A stretch of DNA of 64,000 bases, from positions 18,290,001 to 18,354,000 of the forward strand of contig OX442316.1 in NCBI GenBank assembly GCA_949358305.1, in the 5' to 3' direction. Source of the stretch: Strigamia acuminata. Lineage: Eukaryota > Arthropoda > Chilopoda > Geophilomorpha > Linotaeniidae. Positions 12,904 to 25,648 of this stretch are shown here, one piece after another. Position 1 is the first letter of the stretch. Each line of letters starts with the position of its first letter. Under the pieces are notes generated by a model. It did not search any database, was not told the DNA's origin, and saw nothing but the letters and a program-made list of their open reading frames with translations. The position numbers and the translations under genes are program-made.

Positions 12904-15900
12904 CATCTCAATAATAATGTTAATAATTTTTCAAGAAAAATGATTGGGATGAAAAAGCATTGAATTGTGAACCCGGACTTCGTTTTCCCTTTAATGACGT
13001 GATAATCGAAGTGTTTTGCATCGGGTTCTCTCTCGGCAACGGGATAACGATGTCGATGATTTCTTTTTTTCTTCTTCTTTATTTTTGTATTTTACGATCT
13101 GGAATTTTTTGGTTGATGAAAGAAAGAAAGAAAAGCGATAAAAAATGTTGCCCGGGTTCCTTATCTATGCGAATAAACTGCTTTTGGTGAAAGATTGCCA
13201 ACCTCATGTTGATGGTTGCTTATCTTATTACGCATCTTGTGTGTACCTGTGGGAAGCCATCTAGTGCTGGATGTACCAACTTTGTTTTTTAAGGCGGGGT
13301 TTTTTGGAGAGCAGCGTGGATTTATGGCGTTCTTGTTAATCAATTTGGTAGATGATGGTGCCTGCGTCTGTTGGCGTGGGTGGGCCTCGGGGGTCCTGTT
13401 GGCCTCTTTGCCCACCTGCTGGTGGTAGTTTCACTTTGTTTGGCTCGGCGCCAGTTCCTCAGCTGTTTATTTTCGGTTTTCCGAGAAATTGTGATGTGGA
13501 AAAAGAAAAAAATTGAGTTAAATAAATTTACAAATTGAAAAAGGGCAAGGAAAGAAAAAAGAAATGCGTTTCTATAAATACAGTTAAAAGCAACTTCGCC
13601 CATCTTTCCTGTCAGCAATGCCACCTGATCCCGTCTCTAAATCTTGCCAACTCATGAGGAAAGGAGTGTTGGATGGCCAAGGTTCGTCCCAGTTCCTTGG
13701 GCGCCTGCAAACACCGATAAACGTGCAAATTATCGATGTTTTCGGTCCGAATCATCATTTTCATATTTAATATTTTACGGAAAACATAAAATAAACCTCT
13801 TTTCGACTAGATTGATTTTTTTTTAAGAGAAAAATCGATTTGAAAATCGACTTTAAAAACACACATTCATTATTTTGGTCCAACTATCACGCATCACCGA
13901 ACCGCACACATTCCTCAAGGTTTAAGGTGGGGGTAGGTGGAGACGGTGCCACCCACCACAACGACAAATCGCCCTTCATTTGTCTGGCACTGCAACACGA
14001 CTGCAGGTATTTTCGAGGCAAACGAGGGCATTTGCTCGCCCTGACGAATGGCACGTGGAACGACTCGTGTTGGAGCTGTTTTTTTTTTTTCTTCCTTTCT
14101 CTCTTATTTTTGCCCCGACTCCCACTGCACCTCCACGATATTATCGATAACACCTTTTATTCTTGGCCCCGTCGTATATTTATGTGTGAAAGAAAAATTG
14201 CCCCAGTGGGGTGACAAGAAAAAATGGATCAAACTGATATTTAACCGATAGAATGGCTTTTTTTCTTTTTTTCTTTCTTCATTTTTTCGTTTTTCAGATT
14301 GAAGTAAATGTCGTCATCCATATTTGTACTCGGTTTGTGGGGAATTGCGAGTGGTTGGGTGAAGGTATGAAGATCGATTTGGTTTAAGGCGTAAAAGGAC
14401 CCGCCATTTTTCTTTTTTCTTTTTTTCTTTTACATACGAGCTTCGGGCGTGACTGGCGTTTTTCCTCTCTGGAGAGAGATCGTGGCGATTGGACGTTGGG
14501 AGGTTGAATAAAAGAAGAGTCGTTTTTGGGTTTTTTTTTATTATTATTTTATTTTATATTTTTATGTTTTTATTTTTGAAGAAACGGTGGGACCGGGCTG
14601 GGGATTTTTAATTGTAGTTGGAAATGTTGTTTGGGTTGGTTAGTGCCCTTATATTGTCTCGATGAACTCATTTTCTCCTTGTTGGGTTGGGTGAATGTGG
14701 GCGCCCACACCGATTTCTTTATTTGCTACCAACTGCTCGCTTCTTTACGATAGGGACGTATATGGTTTGCATCCACCTTTATTTTATTTTGTTTTTTATT
14801 TTATGAAATGAAATTAGGTCTGTTTTTAATTTAATTTTAATTTTGGTTTTATTTTAGTATAGCTGCGGGTTTGTCGATGTTTGTGTTTGTTTAAAGGGAT
14901 ACTGCGATGTTTATGTATTTTATTTTTTTTTTGAGAAAAATGCTCGTTTTGTCGTAATTGGTTAGGGGAAATCAATTATTTGCAGCGTTTTTTGCGGTCA
15001 TTTAGGGAAAAAAATGTTTAATTATATGGGAAGTTTTCGAATGCTTCACTGCAAGTAGTAAAGTTGAAAACGTGAAGTCAAGTCACGTCAGTAGTTGTAC
15101 GAAATTGAGTTGTGACTATCGTCGCGTGTTTGTTTACGAGTAACGCCCATAACGATTTTTTAACATAAAAAAAATATATATATATATAAGAAAAAAATCT
15201 AACATCATAATGTTATTATTTGAGTGTAAATAATTTAAAGAGAATGTGAGGTTTGGCAAGCTTTGAACAATGTTGGTTATTTGTGTCTCCATTTGGAACG
15301 AGATGGAACATTATTTACACAAGATAGAAACCTCGACAGGGGAGAAATTTGCGAGGCAGCTGAAGGAAATGCAATGCTCGAAACCGCCATCTGTTAATAA
15401 ATATTTGTTTGTGGACCTTGGTGGTAAAAGGTGTCGATTGATGTGTGTGTACATATGTTCCATCTGGTTTATAGCTCGTATTTTTTATTTAGAAATTTAG
15501 AAAATAATAAATAACGATAAAAATCAAAATCAATTGAAAAATCAATAGATTTAAGATTTTATTTATGATTTTTTGGGAAAATTTTTTGATTAGGATTTTT
15601 TTAATATGATTTTTTTTTTTTTTTTTTTGGTAGAAATTGTTTTTTTTTTTTTTTGTAATTTGGCCGTTTCACGGTTGCCAGAAATTGCGGAGGCGGCGGT
15701 TGCCAGCGTCATTGATCTCGGTCACGAGTGTAGCAAATGCTGCTTATTTATTGAGGAAACGAGGATATAAGGTGAAATAGCGTTGGACGATATTCGCGGG
15801 CCAAAGTGGCAACGATATTGCACTGGCGCTATTATAGGCAAAAAGGCACTCGCGGGAACGAAATTTATCACTGTAGAGAGACCTTCTACTCTTTTACACG

Positions 15901-17645
15901 AACCGCTACAAGTTTGTACGTAATAAATAACGTCAAAAGTTAAATAGACCAATTTTAATATCGAAAACATTTGGATTGAAAGAGCTGATTTATTTGTTCG
16001 GATAACTTTTTGTATTTCCGCTCGCCAACTCCGAGACTTGTTGATGCGAAGTCAGAATCAACAGCTCTTGTTGCTATAGCAACAAGACGCTGAAATAATG
16101 ATGTTTTTCTCAGCGAGATGCTGCTTGCCGTTTTCATATTCAAATAAGGGTAAGTCGTGGGTGGTGAGGTGGGGTGGGGGCGGGGTGGAGGCGAGTGAGG
16201 GTTTCTTTAGCGAGATTGGCAAATATATCTCGTGCGTATATCCTAGCACAACTTTTTTTTTTCTTTTTCCTTCTTCCTTTTTTCTATTCTCCGTGAGAGC
16301 ATCATCTGCCGTTGCTTAGCAACACTGTCAATCAACTTCTCGTTGGGCGATGATGGTCCTTATTACAGTTAATAAGTGCCATTGCTTCGTACGGAGGAAT
16401 TTGCATCGAATGGATATTGGTTTGGCGCTTCCTCCTCATCCAGTTTTTTAATGAAGTTGATTGCATGCAACGATGAGTTTTCGAGTGGATGAATATAAAA
16501 AAAATATAAAAAATAAAAAGATTTTTTATTATTTTTTATTATTTTTTTTATTTTAATTTTTAATTTGAAAATGATTAGCAATAAATTGGTGGTGCTGATG
16601 ATTGGCCTGAATTCGGTGGAAAATGCTGGATCGAAAATGTCAAATGAAATTATTGTCTTTTGACTTTTTCTCGATGTCAGCAGTTGTTATACGCGATAAC
16701 CTTCTATTAGTTAATTGGTATTTTTCAATCTCGAGTGTCAGTTTTCATTGATGCAATTCTTGTCGTAAAGTTTAATATAAGAGATTATTCGTATCGATAT
16801 GAATGGCAGCACAAAAGGAAATGGAGATTAAAATGCACCAGAAATTAGATACGGTTTGAAAAGGGACGAAGACGAAAAAAATATTCTATACACACAATAT
16901 AAAACGAAGAGAAATGGCACTCGCTCAGCTAAAGTCTGTTAAAGTTAGCTAAAGGTTGTGTTTGCACTTGGATTCATAATTTAATATCACAGAAATTGTG
17001 TTTTTGTAAAAATTTGCCTAATTATTTATTCATTCGAACCAACATTCGAGTAGAGGGGACTGCGTAAGATAATTGCACGGTGGTTAGACCAAGTCTGACT
17101 TTCCTGAGGTGCTTTGTAAGATTTTTATAATGATTTATGCATTTGTTGTTTGTACCGTCGACTGTGTGCTGTTTCGGATATTGCACGGCTTGCAGATGCT
17201 ATGTGGGGAAGCTCGATCAATACGGGCGATTCTTTGGCACTATTGGTGTTAGAAAACACTTTGAATGTTTTAAATTTTTTTTTTTTTACATTTAACTCGA
17301 TTTAAATTGTGGATGGGGTCGTTGGGCGTTTAAAAAACGAGATTTGTGAAATAATTTAAAAATAAAAAGTTTATTTGTTGAAAACGAAGTTCATCTTTTA
17401 TCATCGGGGGATCGAAGCTCTGCGAGCTTTATTTATACGACTACTTGATGAAATTTCGTGAAAATGGCATATCATGTAGTAAAACTGAGAGGGAAAAGGA
17501 GAAAAGATGCATCTCGTGCAAGAATTTTTGGCGAGTTTGATGTTTTTGTATCAGCATCGAACCGTGTAAGATGTTGGTGTGTTTATGAGCTCGTAAAGTT
17601 GAACATTTCGCTCTTATTTTTTACTCGGAACCCCCTCGCAGCAAG

Positions 17646-17666
17646 AAAAAAAAAAAAAAAAAAAAA
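17646..17666 (+). repeat. A21 homopolymer
   Basis: Twenty-one consecutive A residues. No coding-like sequence, target-site duplication or polyadenylation signal marks it as the tail of a retrocopy. Confidence 0.9.
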
Positions 17667-20600
17667 GTAGTGGAAAGAAAAAAAATTCTTGTTTGATATG
17701 GTATTAAATGTTCCCTTTCTACAGGATGTGCTTGGCGCATATACGAGTACACTGCGACATGGGAAAAGTGTAGGGAGGCCAGATTCTGCTTCTCTTATCT
17801 ATTTTGCCTGCAGATGGAGGAGTGGTAGAATTCGTTTGCGTTGTTCGCAAAAAAGATAGTTAAAAATGGAGGAAACGCGTAATTTGACTTAGTAAATTAA
17901 GATAGCGGACGCGTTTAAGCCCGTGGAATAAGTAGATGCGGGCCGGCGTCCACATTAGACATTAGTGGAGCGAAATGTTAGTTTGGCGTGGATGATGATG
18001 ATGTGGTTGTCTTGGAAACTGCTAAGACCTTGTAAGATCAATAGATGCAGCTGGCTGTCGTACAATGGCGTGCGTTAATTGCAATCACAGCTTGTCATCC
18101 GTGGTCGGCCTCACGGGGGTTTTGGCGAGTTGAGTTGGCAAGATGTATACCAGGTGGTGTCTTCTCATTCTTTTATGTCGTGGGATCGTGCCGAGTATTC
18201 TCGCCTTTAAACGAACTCGCTACCGAAGGAAGCAGGTCGTTCTAACGAGGTGCTTGTTTAAAAATTCTCCACCAGGCGCCGCTCTGTCCATGAGCAGCAC
18301 ATCTCGAGGGGCAGCAAGTGGACCGAACCATCTTCTCGTGATATAAATCAAAGAAAAAGCAGCTCCCACTCGATAACTTTGCTCTGTAAACCGATAAATG
18401 TTAATCATGATGGTACAACAGTAATAAAATGAAAAGAAAGAAAGAAATCGTCTTCTTAAAACTTCGTTTCCAAAATGGCTGCCATTCCATTTCGGCTCAT
18501 TTTTCGAGTATATAAATCTGACAGATGTTTGGCAATGATAACGTCATTTAAAAACCTCGTGATTGATGGTAGTTTGCTGTATTTTCAATACGAATATGGG
18601 GGAATTGTGTTTGATTGCAACGTGGTGGAGCGAACGATTTTCTCACGCTGTTGGCTTTCGCAAATATTGACCAATGCGATGGTGATTAGTGAAGCGTGTA
18701 AGGATAATATTATTATTTTTATTTTTGTGTTTATTTTTAAAGAGGAAATTGAAGAAATGACAATTTAAATTGTGTTTTTAATTTGGATAAAGTGCATTGC
18801 CGTCAACGTGACGTTTGAAAGTTTGGTTGTGGAGATTGCATTTTTAAGTCGTTTAAAAGTGTACGTGTGGGAGTGGGAACGTGGAGGTTGTTTTATTAGA
18901 TGGGAGTTATGTTTCGGCTACCACTAGTTGATAATTGTGGTAATTTAGATTCTTGTGGCATTCGCAATAGGGTCATTGTAGAGGATTTTCGTCGCAACAA
19001 ATTGAGGTTTTGGCTGTTTGTTTGTTTGGGGAATGTGCTAGTCGCGTGCACTGCTGATGAAGTCAACAACGTTGCAAAGATCAGTGTCACAGTTGTACCA
19101 GATGTTGCTACAAGTGAAATTTATTATGGAAGAAAACTACAACTTGGTTAGATACACTTTTTAAGACTTGGAAATCAATATTTTCATTCTTTTTTGCTTC
19201 TTCTTTCCACTTAATTTTGGACTAGAAATAAAAGAAAAATCTCTAAGTAGAGCTTTGAAGTGGCCTCCTGTTGTTTCTCATGCTTCGATACGCGAGTTTT
19301 TTTTTTTTATTTCATTTTTTGTTATTATTTGTTTTTATATTTGTTATTTCAGACAATTGACTGTTCTTTATTTGTTGTTTCTCGTACAAATTGTTTCAAT
19401 CTTGCCACTTGATTGATAAATACACAATAAAATTCTTTATTTATAAATAATTATTATTTATTTATTAATATATTAATATATTAAAAAATTAATAAATTTA
19501 TGTGTTGTTGGAAGGAAAACGAGTATTTCTGCAGATATCAATAAGGTAAAGGGTTTTTTTCGATGTAGAAATGCAGAAATATCATAATGAAGCAATTCTG
19601 TTTGGTGGGTTTTTAGAAGAGGGAGCCAAATGTGATGTGAACTGTGTGATGAAGAGACTTGAACTCAATTTAATCTCAATTTCGACTTTCCAGAATGTTA
19701 CTCCCACATGTAGGGCTGCTAACAGCCCCTGCTCAATTTCCATAGCAACAAGTTCTCATCTCAAAGACACACGATATACAAAAATAAAAAATAAATCTAG
19801 ATATTGTTTTCATAGGAAACTTTCTTTAACCACGAGGGTCACCACAACTGGTCATTCAATTATTCAGGGAGGAGTCTTGATGTATACAGTACTCTCACTC
19901 TTGAGGCTTATATTGGACAGTAACTATTTTATATTTTATGAAGACGAGATCAAACTGAATCTTTAATAAACGCTTTATTGAATTTCTGTGAGTTTATCAG
20001 TCAAATTCAAAATTGTCGTTTTTTTTCGCATTTTTCGCATTTTTGCGGCTGCTTTTAGTCATTTTTGGCCTTTTTAATTGCTCGTTGTAATTGGTAAAGA
20101 GTTAACAGTCGGTGCACTTGACCCTTAAGACTCATTCGAGTCTTTTTTCCATCATTAACTTGAAAGGTCTTTTCACTTTAATACATTTATCTGAGTAGTG
20201 AATAAAAGATGCAATCGTTGCTTATTATACAGCGTACTTTAGTGATTGCTTTGTGTTTTCAGCGATATTGTATTGAAATCAGCTGTTTAAACTTTAACAA
20301 ACGTGCAAGTTCAGTGAACAATCACTTTGGGTTTCGTGTTTAATTAGTGGAAGTGCAACAACTTATTTCTTTTGCTTATTATGTTGTGCTGTGCCAATTC
20401 AAAGGGTTATTTGCTGCTCGATAATTGAGCTATTAGTAGGCCTTCATTCTGGTAAGTTTTCTTTTTTTACAACCAAAAATGGAAAGAAAAAAGTGTAATT
20501 TATTCATAGTGAAATGAAGGAAATTAAAGTGGTTATAAATAGACGCGGTATGGAAATTTAGCTTTGATTGAGTTAGACTCGTAATTCCTATGTTTGGACT

Positions 20601-21110
20601 AAAACTAAAAATAAATGGATGTTATTATTTTCTAAAACGTTTTCCCATTATTTACGAGTTTGAAAGAAAAATATTTTTCAAGACGTGTGCAGCATTTGGC
20701 TGTTCATTTTCTAGAATTATTATCATTATAATAATAATTTGTTGGTAATCTAACATCCGAGCTGACATAGGTCACTCATCTTGATTCGAAAAATGTTGGT
20801 CACGGTCAAGGATTTTTGGTTACACCTGAAACCATAATGATTTTCTGGGTGTGGTTTGCAGACATCAACTTTTTCCTTTCCCTTCCCTTCGCCTGCCCAA
20901 ATGCATGATTGTTTTTATGATGCTCAGATCCTGCGTATGACCACATGCGTGGAGCGAGTCCGACATTGACGTCGCACTCATAACGAGATGGGTTGGCGAC
21001 TCCCCCGAGTGTGTTTCACTTCTGCTTAGTGTCCATCACTGGGGCATAAAAAAAAATTCCAAGCCCGATGAACATCGTAACAGGTCCTGACCACAGGATT
21101 GATTATGGGC

Positions 21111-21126
21111 TCTCTCTCTCTCTCTC
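21111..21126 (+). repeat. (TC)8 microsatellite
   Basis: Eight TC dinucleotides in a region of mixed composition. Confidence 0.9.
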
Positions 21127-23858
21127 CCGACTGGAGGATTCCGACCACGTCTTCATTATAGACCGAGGGGTGCAATCAATAAATACAATCCAGACCAAAT
21201 AGGGGAGGGAAAATAAAAAAAAGAAAGACGAAGAGAAGGAAACGCTGGGGTCTCGCGGGTAATGATCCCCTCCTTTATGGCCTGTTTACTGGCAACATGG
21301 AAGTTACTCTGGTCATCTGGAGGCTATTGTGTTAATTAGTTGATGGTTTTGGACGCTCGTTTTGTAATTTGAACTTGTTTTTGTCAATCATCATATCGAT
21401 CGTCACATTTTGTTGGTTTTCCTCCGCTTTATTCCACATCCATTTCCGTGCGTCGAACAAAATATGCATTAAGGTATATTAAACCCTCGAGTGTACGGTT
21501 TAGACGAAATTTGACTTAATGGACTGGGTGTACGGTGTCGGGAAAAGGCAGTAAATTCATTAAAAGTCGTCCGAAGCTCCGCATCCTTAGGGGGCGCGGT
21601 GTTCTTTAATTTCTACGTTTTTTCTTGTATTTTTTGGCGTGCGATGAAAATTTGGTTTTTTTTTTTTCTTTTAAGAGTGGAGAGTTTAAAGCTGCAGCGA
21701 CATTTCGCTCGGTGGATGCAGTTTTGTGTGGAAAAGGTGGACGATGATGAGACGCGAGTCATCAAGGGAGGGTGGAAGGTTGTTGAATGCCGACACTTAG
21801 CCGAGGACGCCTTGATCGCAATTGGAGATGGTATCTCTGTCAGGGCATACCTCCACTCGCAATCCAAAGTGTGTTGCTATGACGACCGAAATGAAGATGC
21901 GAGAGCGCCATCTCGTCTTCGTTGCCAGGTGTTTCCGCCTGGCCCTGTTCACCTCTGCGACAATCAATAGCTAAGGTGGGGAGGGGTGGGGAGGGACACT
22001 CAAGCTGGGAATGCGAAAGAGCACTGCAGTCACTGCAAGATTGTATCGTTGATCAGCAATTGGGAAGCATTTCAATTGGAAATTGTCATTTTTTGTCGTT
22101 TTGTTTTATATTTATTGTCTTATTGTTTATTCCGGTGGAAAATGTAAACGAAGAGGTGAGTTGTTAAAAAGGTGTTTCTAAGTGTATTCAAATTAATTTG
22201 AGCCGAGTTTGTAATTAAACATGAATGTCATTTACACACGGTCATGCTCCTTAATGACGAGCAGGTGCGCGAATCTTCTCGAGGAACGGGTAGGTGTGTG
22301 CAACACGCAGATTCGCGACGCTGGCTCGTGGAATTGAAATTTGCGGCGCAAACGTCAGCGAATCCGTATTAAATCTCGTGATTTCCGCCTCAATCGTGCC
22401 AAAGCCAGACCTCGCTCGCTCGCATCTAGTCGTTGCCTCATCGTCTTTGCTTTTTTTTTCTTTCTTTTTTCTTTTTTTTTTTCTTTTTTTTTTTACCCGC
22501 TTCGATTTCTTTCGAACGTTGAGCTTCCTCCAGATGAAACAAACAGTTGTAGACGTTAACCATTCACTATAACCAATTTATAATTCATCTAAGAACTTTG
22601 TTATGTCGTCAATAGATGGCGGAAAATATTCCGACGTCAAATTTGAGCCGAAAGCGGTTGAATGTGGGCGGAATGTTGCGCAATTTCGGCAAATCCCTGC
22701 AACCCAAAGCTCGGAAGATGCACTCGGATGAATTTCATTGTTTTTTAAATTAAATACAATAAAAAAAAAACAGAAATTGGCATCATTTTTCAAGCCTGAC
22801 AGGACCAGACCCAGGCCCTTTAATAAGCACAATTTTGAAAAATGATACGGGTAATTCCGATCCCACGACGGGGGTTCGAAACAGGCGTTTCTTATGATGA
22901 AGGCGCAGAGGGTGGACGTGGGTTGGAGACCCCACTGTGTGGGCGACTGCGGAGTATTGGGCGATCCGTCTTTTAAGCATCGAGTGCAACTAGCAGCCAG
23001 TTAAAAAGCGCTTGAAACGTATTAAGGAGGAAAGGAAAATGGTTTTATTCGTTGCATTGTCCACGGTAGGACATTGGTTGCTCGGCCAAGCGAAGACTCG
23101 TTTCTCTTATTGCAAGTGCAATTTCCGGTCGAGTAATAATGAGTTTGGCGATAACTAGACGTTGTCGAATCGAAAATGATTATGATATTTTTAAATATGA
23201 AAAAGTGATTGCTTTTGGATGCAAACAAGGTGTAAGGCCGGGTCTGCGAGGAAATGATAAAATAATCCATTAACTTCAGGCGACTTTGAAAAATAGCTTG
23301 GATATTGACAGGTGTGTCTCTAGGCGAGAGATGAGGTGGTGGAGGGGGAGGGGGAGGGGAGGGAAGACGGTTTCTCTGCCGACCGAATCAATACGTCACT
23401 TTGAATTCTGTGAAATTCAGCAATATTTGGCCGTTCGTTGCTCTGTGCAGCCGTTTTCAAATATACATTGCATCTTGTTTAACTGACGATGTGTCGTCTG
23501 TCGCTTTTGCATCACGACTTGTTGGCTCGGACAGTTTTGTTTATGTCGACTCGACACGATTCAATAGGTTTTCCTACTCATTTTTCAATTGCCACTGAGC
23601 TGACAGCAATTGCACTCGTCCACGGGTCGCAATGTGCATTCGCTTCGTGCCTCCGCGATCTATTTGCAACTTAACTAAGCAATTGCAAACTATAACACCA
23701 CATTGTGTAATTATTGAATTGTTTTTTATTTGATTTGGTCGTGTTGGGCGCTTTTTGATTGTTTGTGTTGTCGTTGTTGACTTTGACTTGAGGTTTTTAT
23801 TTAATTTTTCTTTTTCTTTTCTGTGTGTGTGGAAGCGACTCGAGGCGGTGCGCGGCAT

Positions 23859-23883
23859 CGTCTCGTCTCGTCTCCTCTCGTCT
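23859..23883 (+). repeat. Pentamer array (GTCTC)n
   Basis: Tandem GTCTC units with one CTCTC interruption; the complement of the GAGAC array at 3598. Confidence 0.85.
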
Positions 23884-24280
23884 GCTGGTTGATCACGGTA
23901 ATCCATTTGCGGTGTGGTCGGACCTAATTACCATTATCAAATGTAATCAGTGCTCTTCATTATCGGTCGGTGTAAAAGTGCACGTTTCGGGGTTTACGGA
24001 TGCAAAGGCGATTGAGAATTGGAGTTGAGAAGTCACGCGACAAAGAGTGGAGTTTTTCAATGGGGTTTTAGTGGGTGAGAGGTTGGGAGGGGTAGCAGGA
24101 TATCCTTTGGTGTGAGTCGCATTCCGACTTGTGCCATTGATAGAGTCATAATAGCACGCTTGGATTCACACCCTCGACTCACAATAGAAGAAAAGCATAT
24201 AATACTCTTGTGCTGTAAAGTGATGTTTGTGACATGGGTGTGTGACGCAGTCAGAGGAAAATAAAAGGGCGGACGACGTG

Positions 24281-24323
24281 GACTGCACTGCACTGGACTG
24301 CACTGGAGTGGAGTGGAGTGGAG
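24281..24323 (+). repeat. CACTG/GGAGT pentamer-like array
   Basis: Short units GACTG, CACTG and GGAGT alternate in tandem over 43 bp, ending in four GGAGT copies. Confidence 0.8.
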
Positions 24324-24761
24324 GACATCGTGACGCTCAACTTTTTTTTTTTTTGATTTTTTTGATTTTGTGTGTGGAGTGGGTTTAATTGTTCTCGGTT
24401 TTGTAATTAGTGCACGGACCATCTCGTTAGTTGCGGGAATTATTATTAATGATGCAAAAAGTGATGTTTAAGAAGGGAGTTGGGGCGATGGTGAACTCTC
24501 TTCACCCCGTTCGCGATGCTTAAGAAGGGAAAAGAGGGCGCAGCGACTCGTCGCTTACAGACATTAATGAGACTATAGCAGTTGAGAAATGGCGTAATTC
24601 TGATTTGATGACATTGACGTAAGTGATGCGGTCGTTTTAATCCCTTCCTGCGAATATCATTTTAAAAGGGGATCAAGATATGGATTTTTGCATTTTAAAT
24701 TTAATTAATTAACAAAACAATAATAATTTTTAATTTTTGGTGTTATTTTTTTTTCTTCTAG

Positions 24762-24811
24762 AAATTGACGATTTTGATGCATCGAGGATTAAAGAGAAGC
24801 ATCGACTTGAG
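24762..24811 (+). CDS. Candidate 50-bp internal exon, coiled-coil-like
   Basis: A 50-bp segment is bounded by a pyrimidine-rich 3' splice site (TTTTTTCTTCTAG) and a 5' splice site GAG|GTAAGA. Only one frame looks protein-like. It enters with one base from an upstream exon, and after that split codon reads IDDFDASRIKEKHRLE, a highly charged helix-forming peptide, leaving in phase 0. The two other frames are a hydrophobic frame and one with an early stop. Neither the gene nor the adjoining exons are recognised. Small exons can arise by chance, so this rests on splice-site quality plus amino-acid composition. Confidence 0.35.
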
Positions 24812-25409
24812 GTAAGAAAATAATTTTTATTTTATTTATTTTTTTTATTTTTTTAAAGTGTTTTCCATTTTAACCTGTTTGAAGTGGAGATTGAGTGATT
24901 TTGAATGCTAATCCCATTTCGGCAGCTGTTTTTTTCCTTCTTTTGTCTTTACCGTGGCCCCGCATGCATTTGTGCAGCTGGAGTTGGCTGTGGCATCTTT
25001 TTGGTGTGCGGGAGGTCTGTTGCACCCTCCTCGTAAAACGGTCGTAAACGTAGTCGAGGCCCAGTGAAATCATTCTATTCCCTCGGCCGAAAAGAGATGA
25101 GCGGGCCCCCTCGGTGTCTCTAAATCGCCATTCTTAAGAAGCGGTAAATGGGCAACGGCCACCTTGGAACTTGCAAAGTCTATAACTTGAGAAATGGCGG
25201 AGCAGCATCCGTGTTTTGTTTCTACAATTTCTTTCTTCCTAAAAGATAAAATAAAGTTGCGATGCTCTTCGCATTTCTTTCTCGTGGCAGAATGATGTTT
25301 TTGTTGCTGTTTGTTGGTGTTGGTGTTGCTGTCGGCTTTAAAACGTTCGCTTTATCTCGTTTTGGCATTCTTCCTTTCTCTTCTCGTCGCTAGTTTGTAT
25401 CGGTTGCAG

Positions 25410-25648
25410 AAATGATTTGCCACCGGGTTGGGAACCAGGAAACGGGAGTGTGGGGGCTACCCTCCTACGCAACGCTCATTGATCTCGACGAGAAAGCCTT
25501 TTGCCTGATTGGAGAAGCAAACTTGCCTATTGCCCCCGAGCGCATAAAGGGGTCTCACCTGTGGATGATTGAAGGTGCTGTATGCGGAGGGCCGTGGCTA
25601 TGCGAGTATTTCGCACTCAGAATAGCCACGGAGGGAATTAACTCGTAA
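25410..25648 (+). CDS. Weak candidate ORF/exon after a splice acceptor
   Basis: The segment follows GGTTGCAG, and an ATG lies two bases after it (25412). The frame runs 78 codons to a stop at 25648 and has a balanced composition (begins MICHRVGNQETGVWGLPSYA). No domain is recognised. Its 3' part overlaps a strong DNA hairpin at 25592-25631, which is unusual for coding sequence. It may be a terminal exon, a short ORF or chance. Confidence 0.2.
25592..25631. other. 40-nt stem-loop
   Basis: Perfect 10-nt inverted arms CCGTGGCTAT (25592-25601) and ATAGCCACGG (25622-25631). Five further pairs with one bulge lie inside, around a 7-nt loop. It is too short for a usual microRNA precursor. Confidence 0.7.

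Larger units (their letters stand above)
11166..24761. other. Long host non-coding stretch
   Basis: About 13.6 kb of T-rich sequence with no identifiable gene. Short ORFs beginning at ATG exist at 18475-18768, 18900-19151 and 19571-19966 on +. None shows a domain or clear splice context, and I treat them as probable chance frames. Donor-like GTAAGT motifs at 16151 and 20452 have no coding frame before them. Distinct structures inside (hairpin, A21 run, TC and CACTG repeats) are listed separately. Confidence 0.45.

Noticed and set aside
17646-17666. A21 run as the tail of a processed pseudogene
   Set aside because: There is no recognisable coding sequence, polyadenylation signal or target-site duplication upstream.
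22860-22885. GGTTCGAAAC-like motif as a tRNA T-arm
   Set aside because: The bases flanking the motif do not form a T-stem and no acceptor or anticodon arm could be found. No tRNA gene was identified anywhere in the window.
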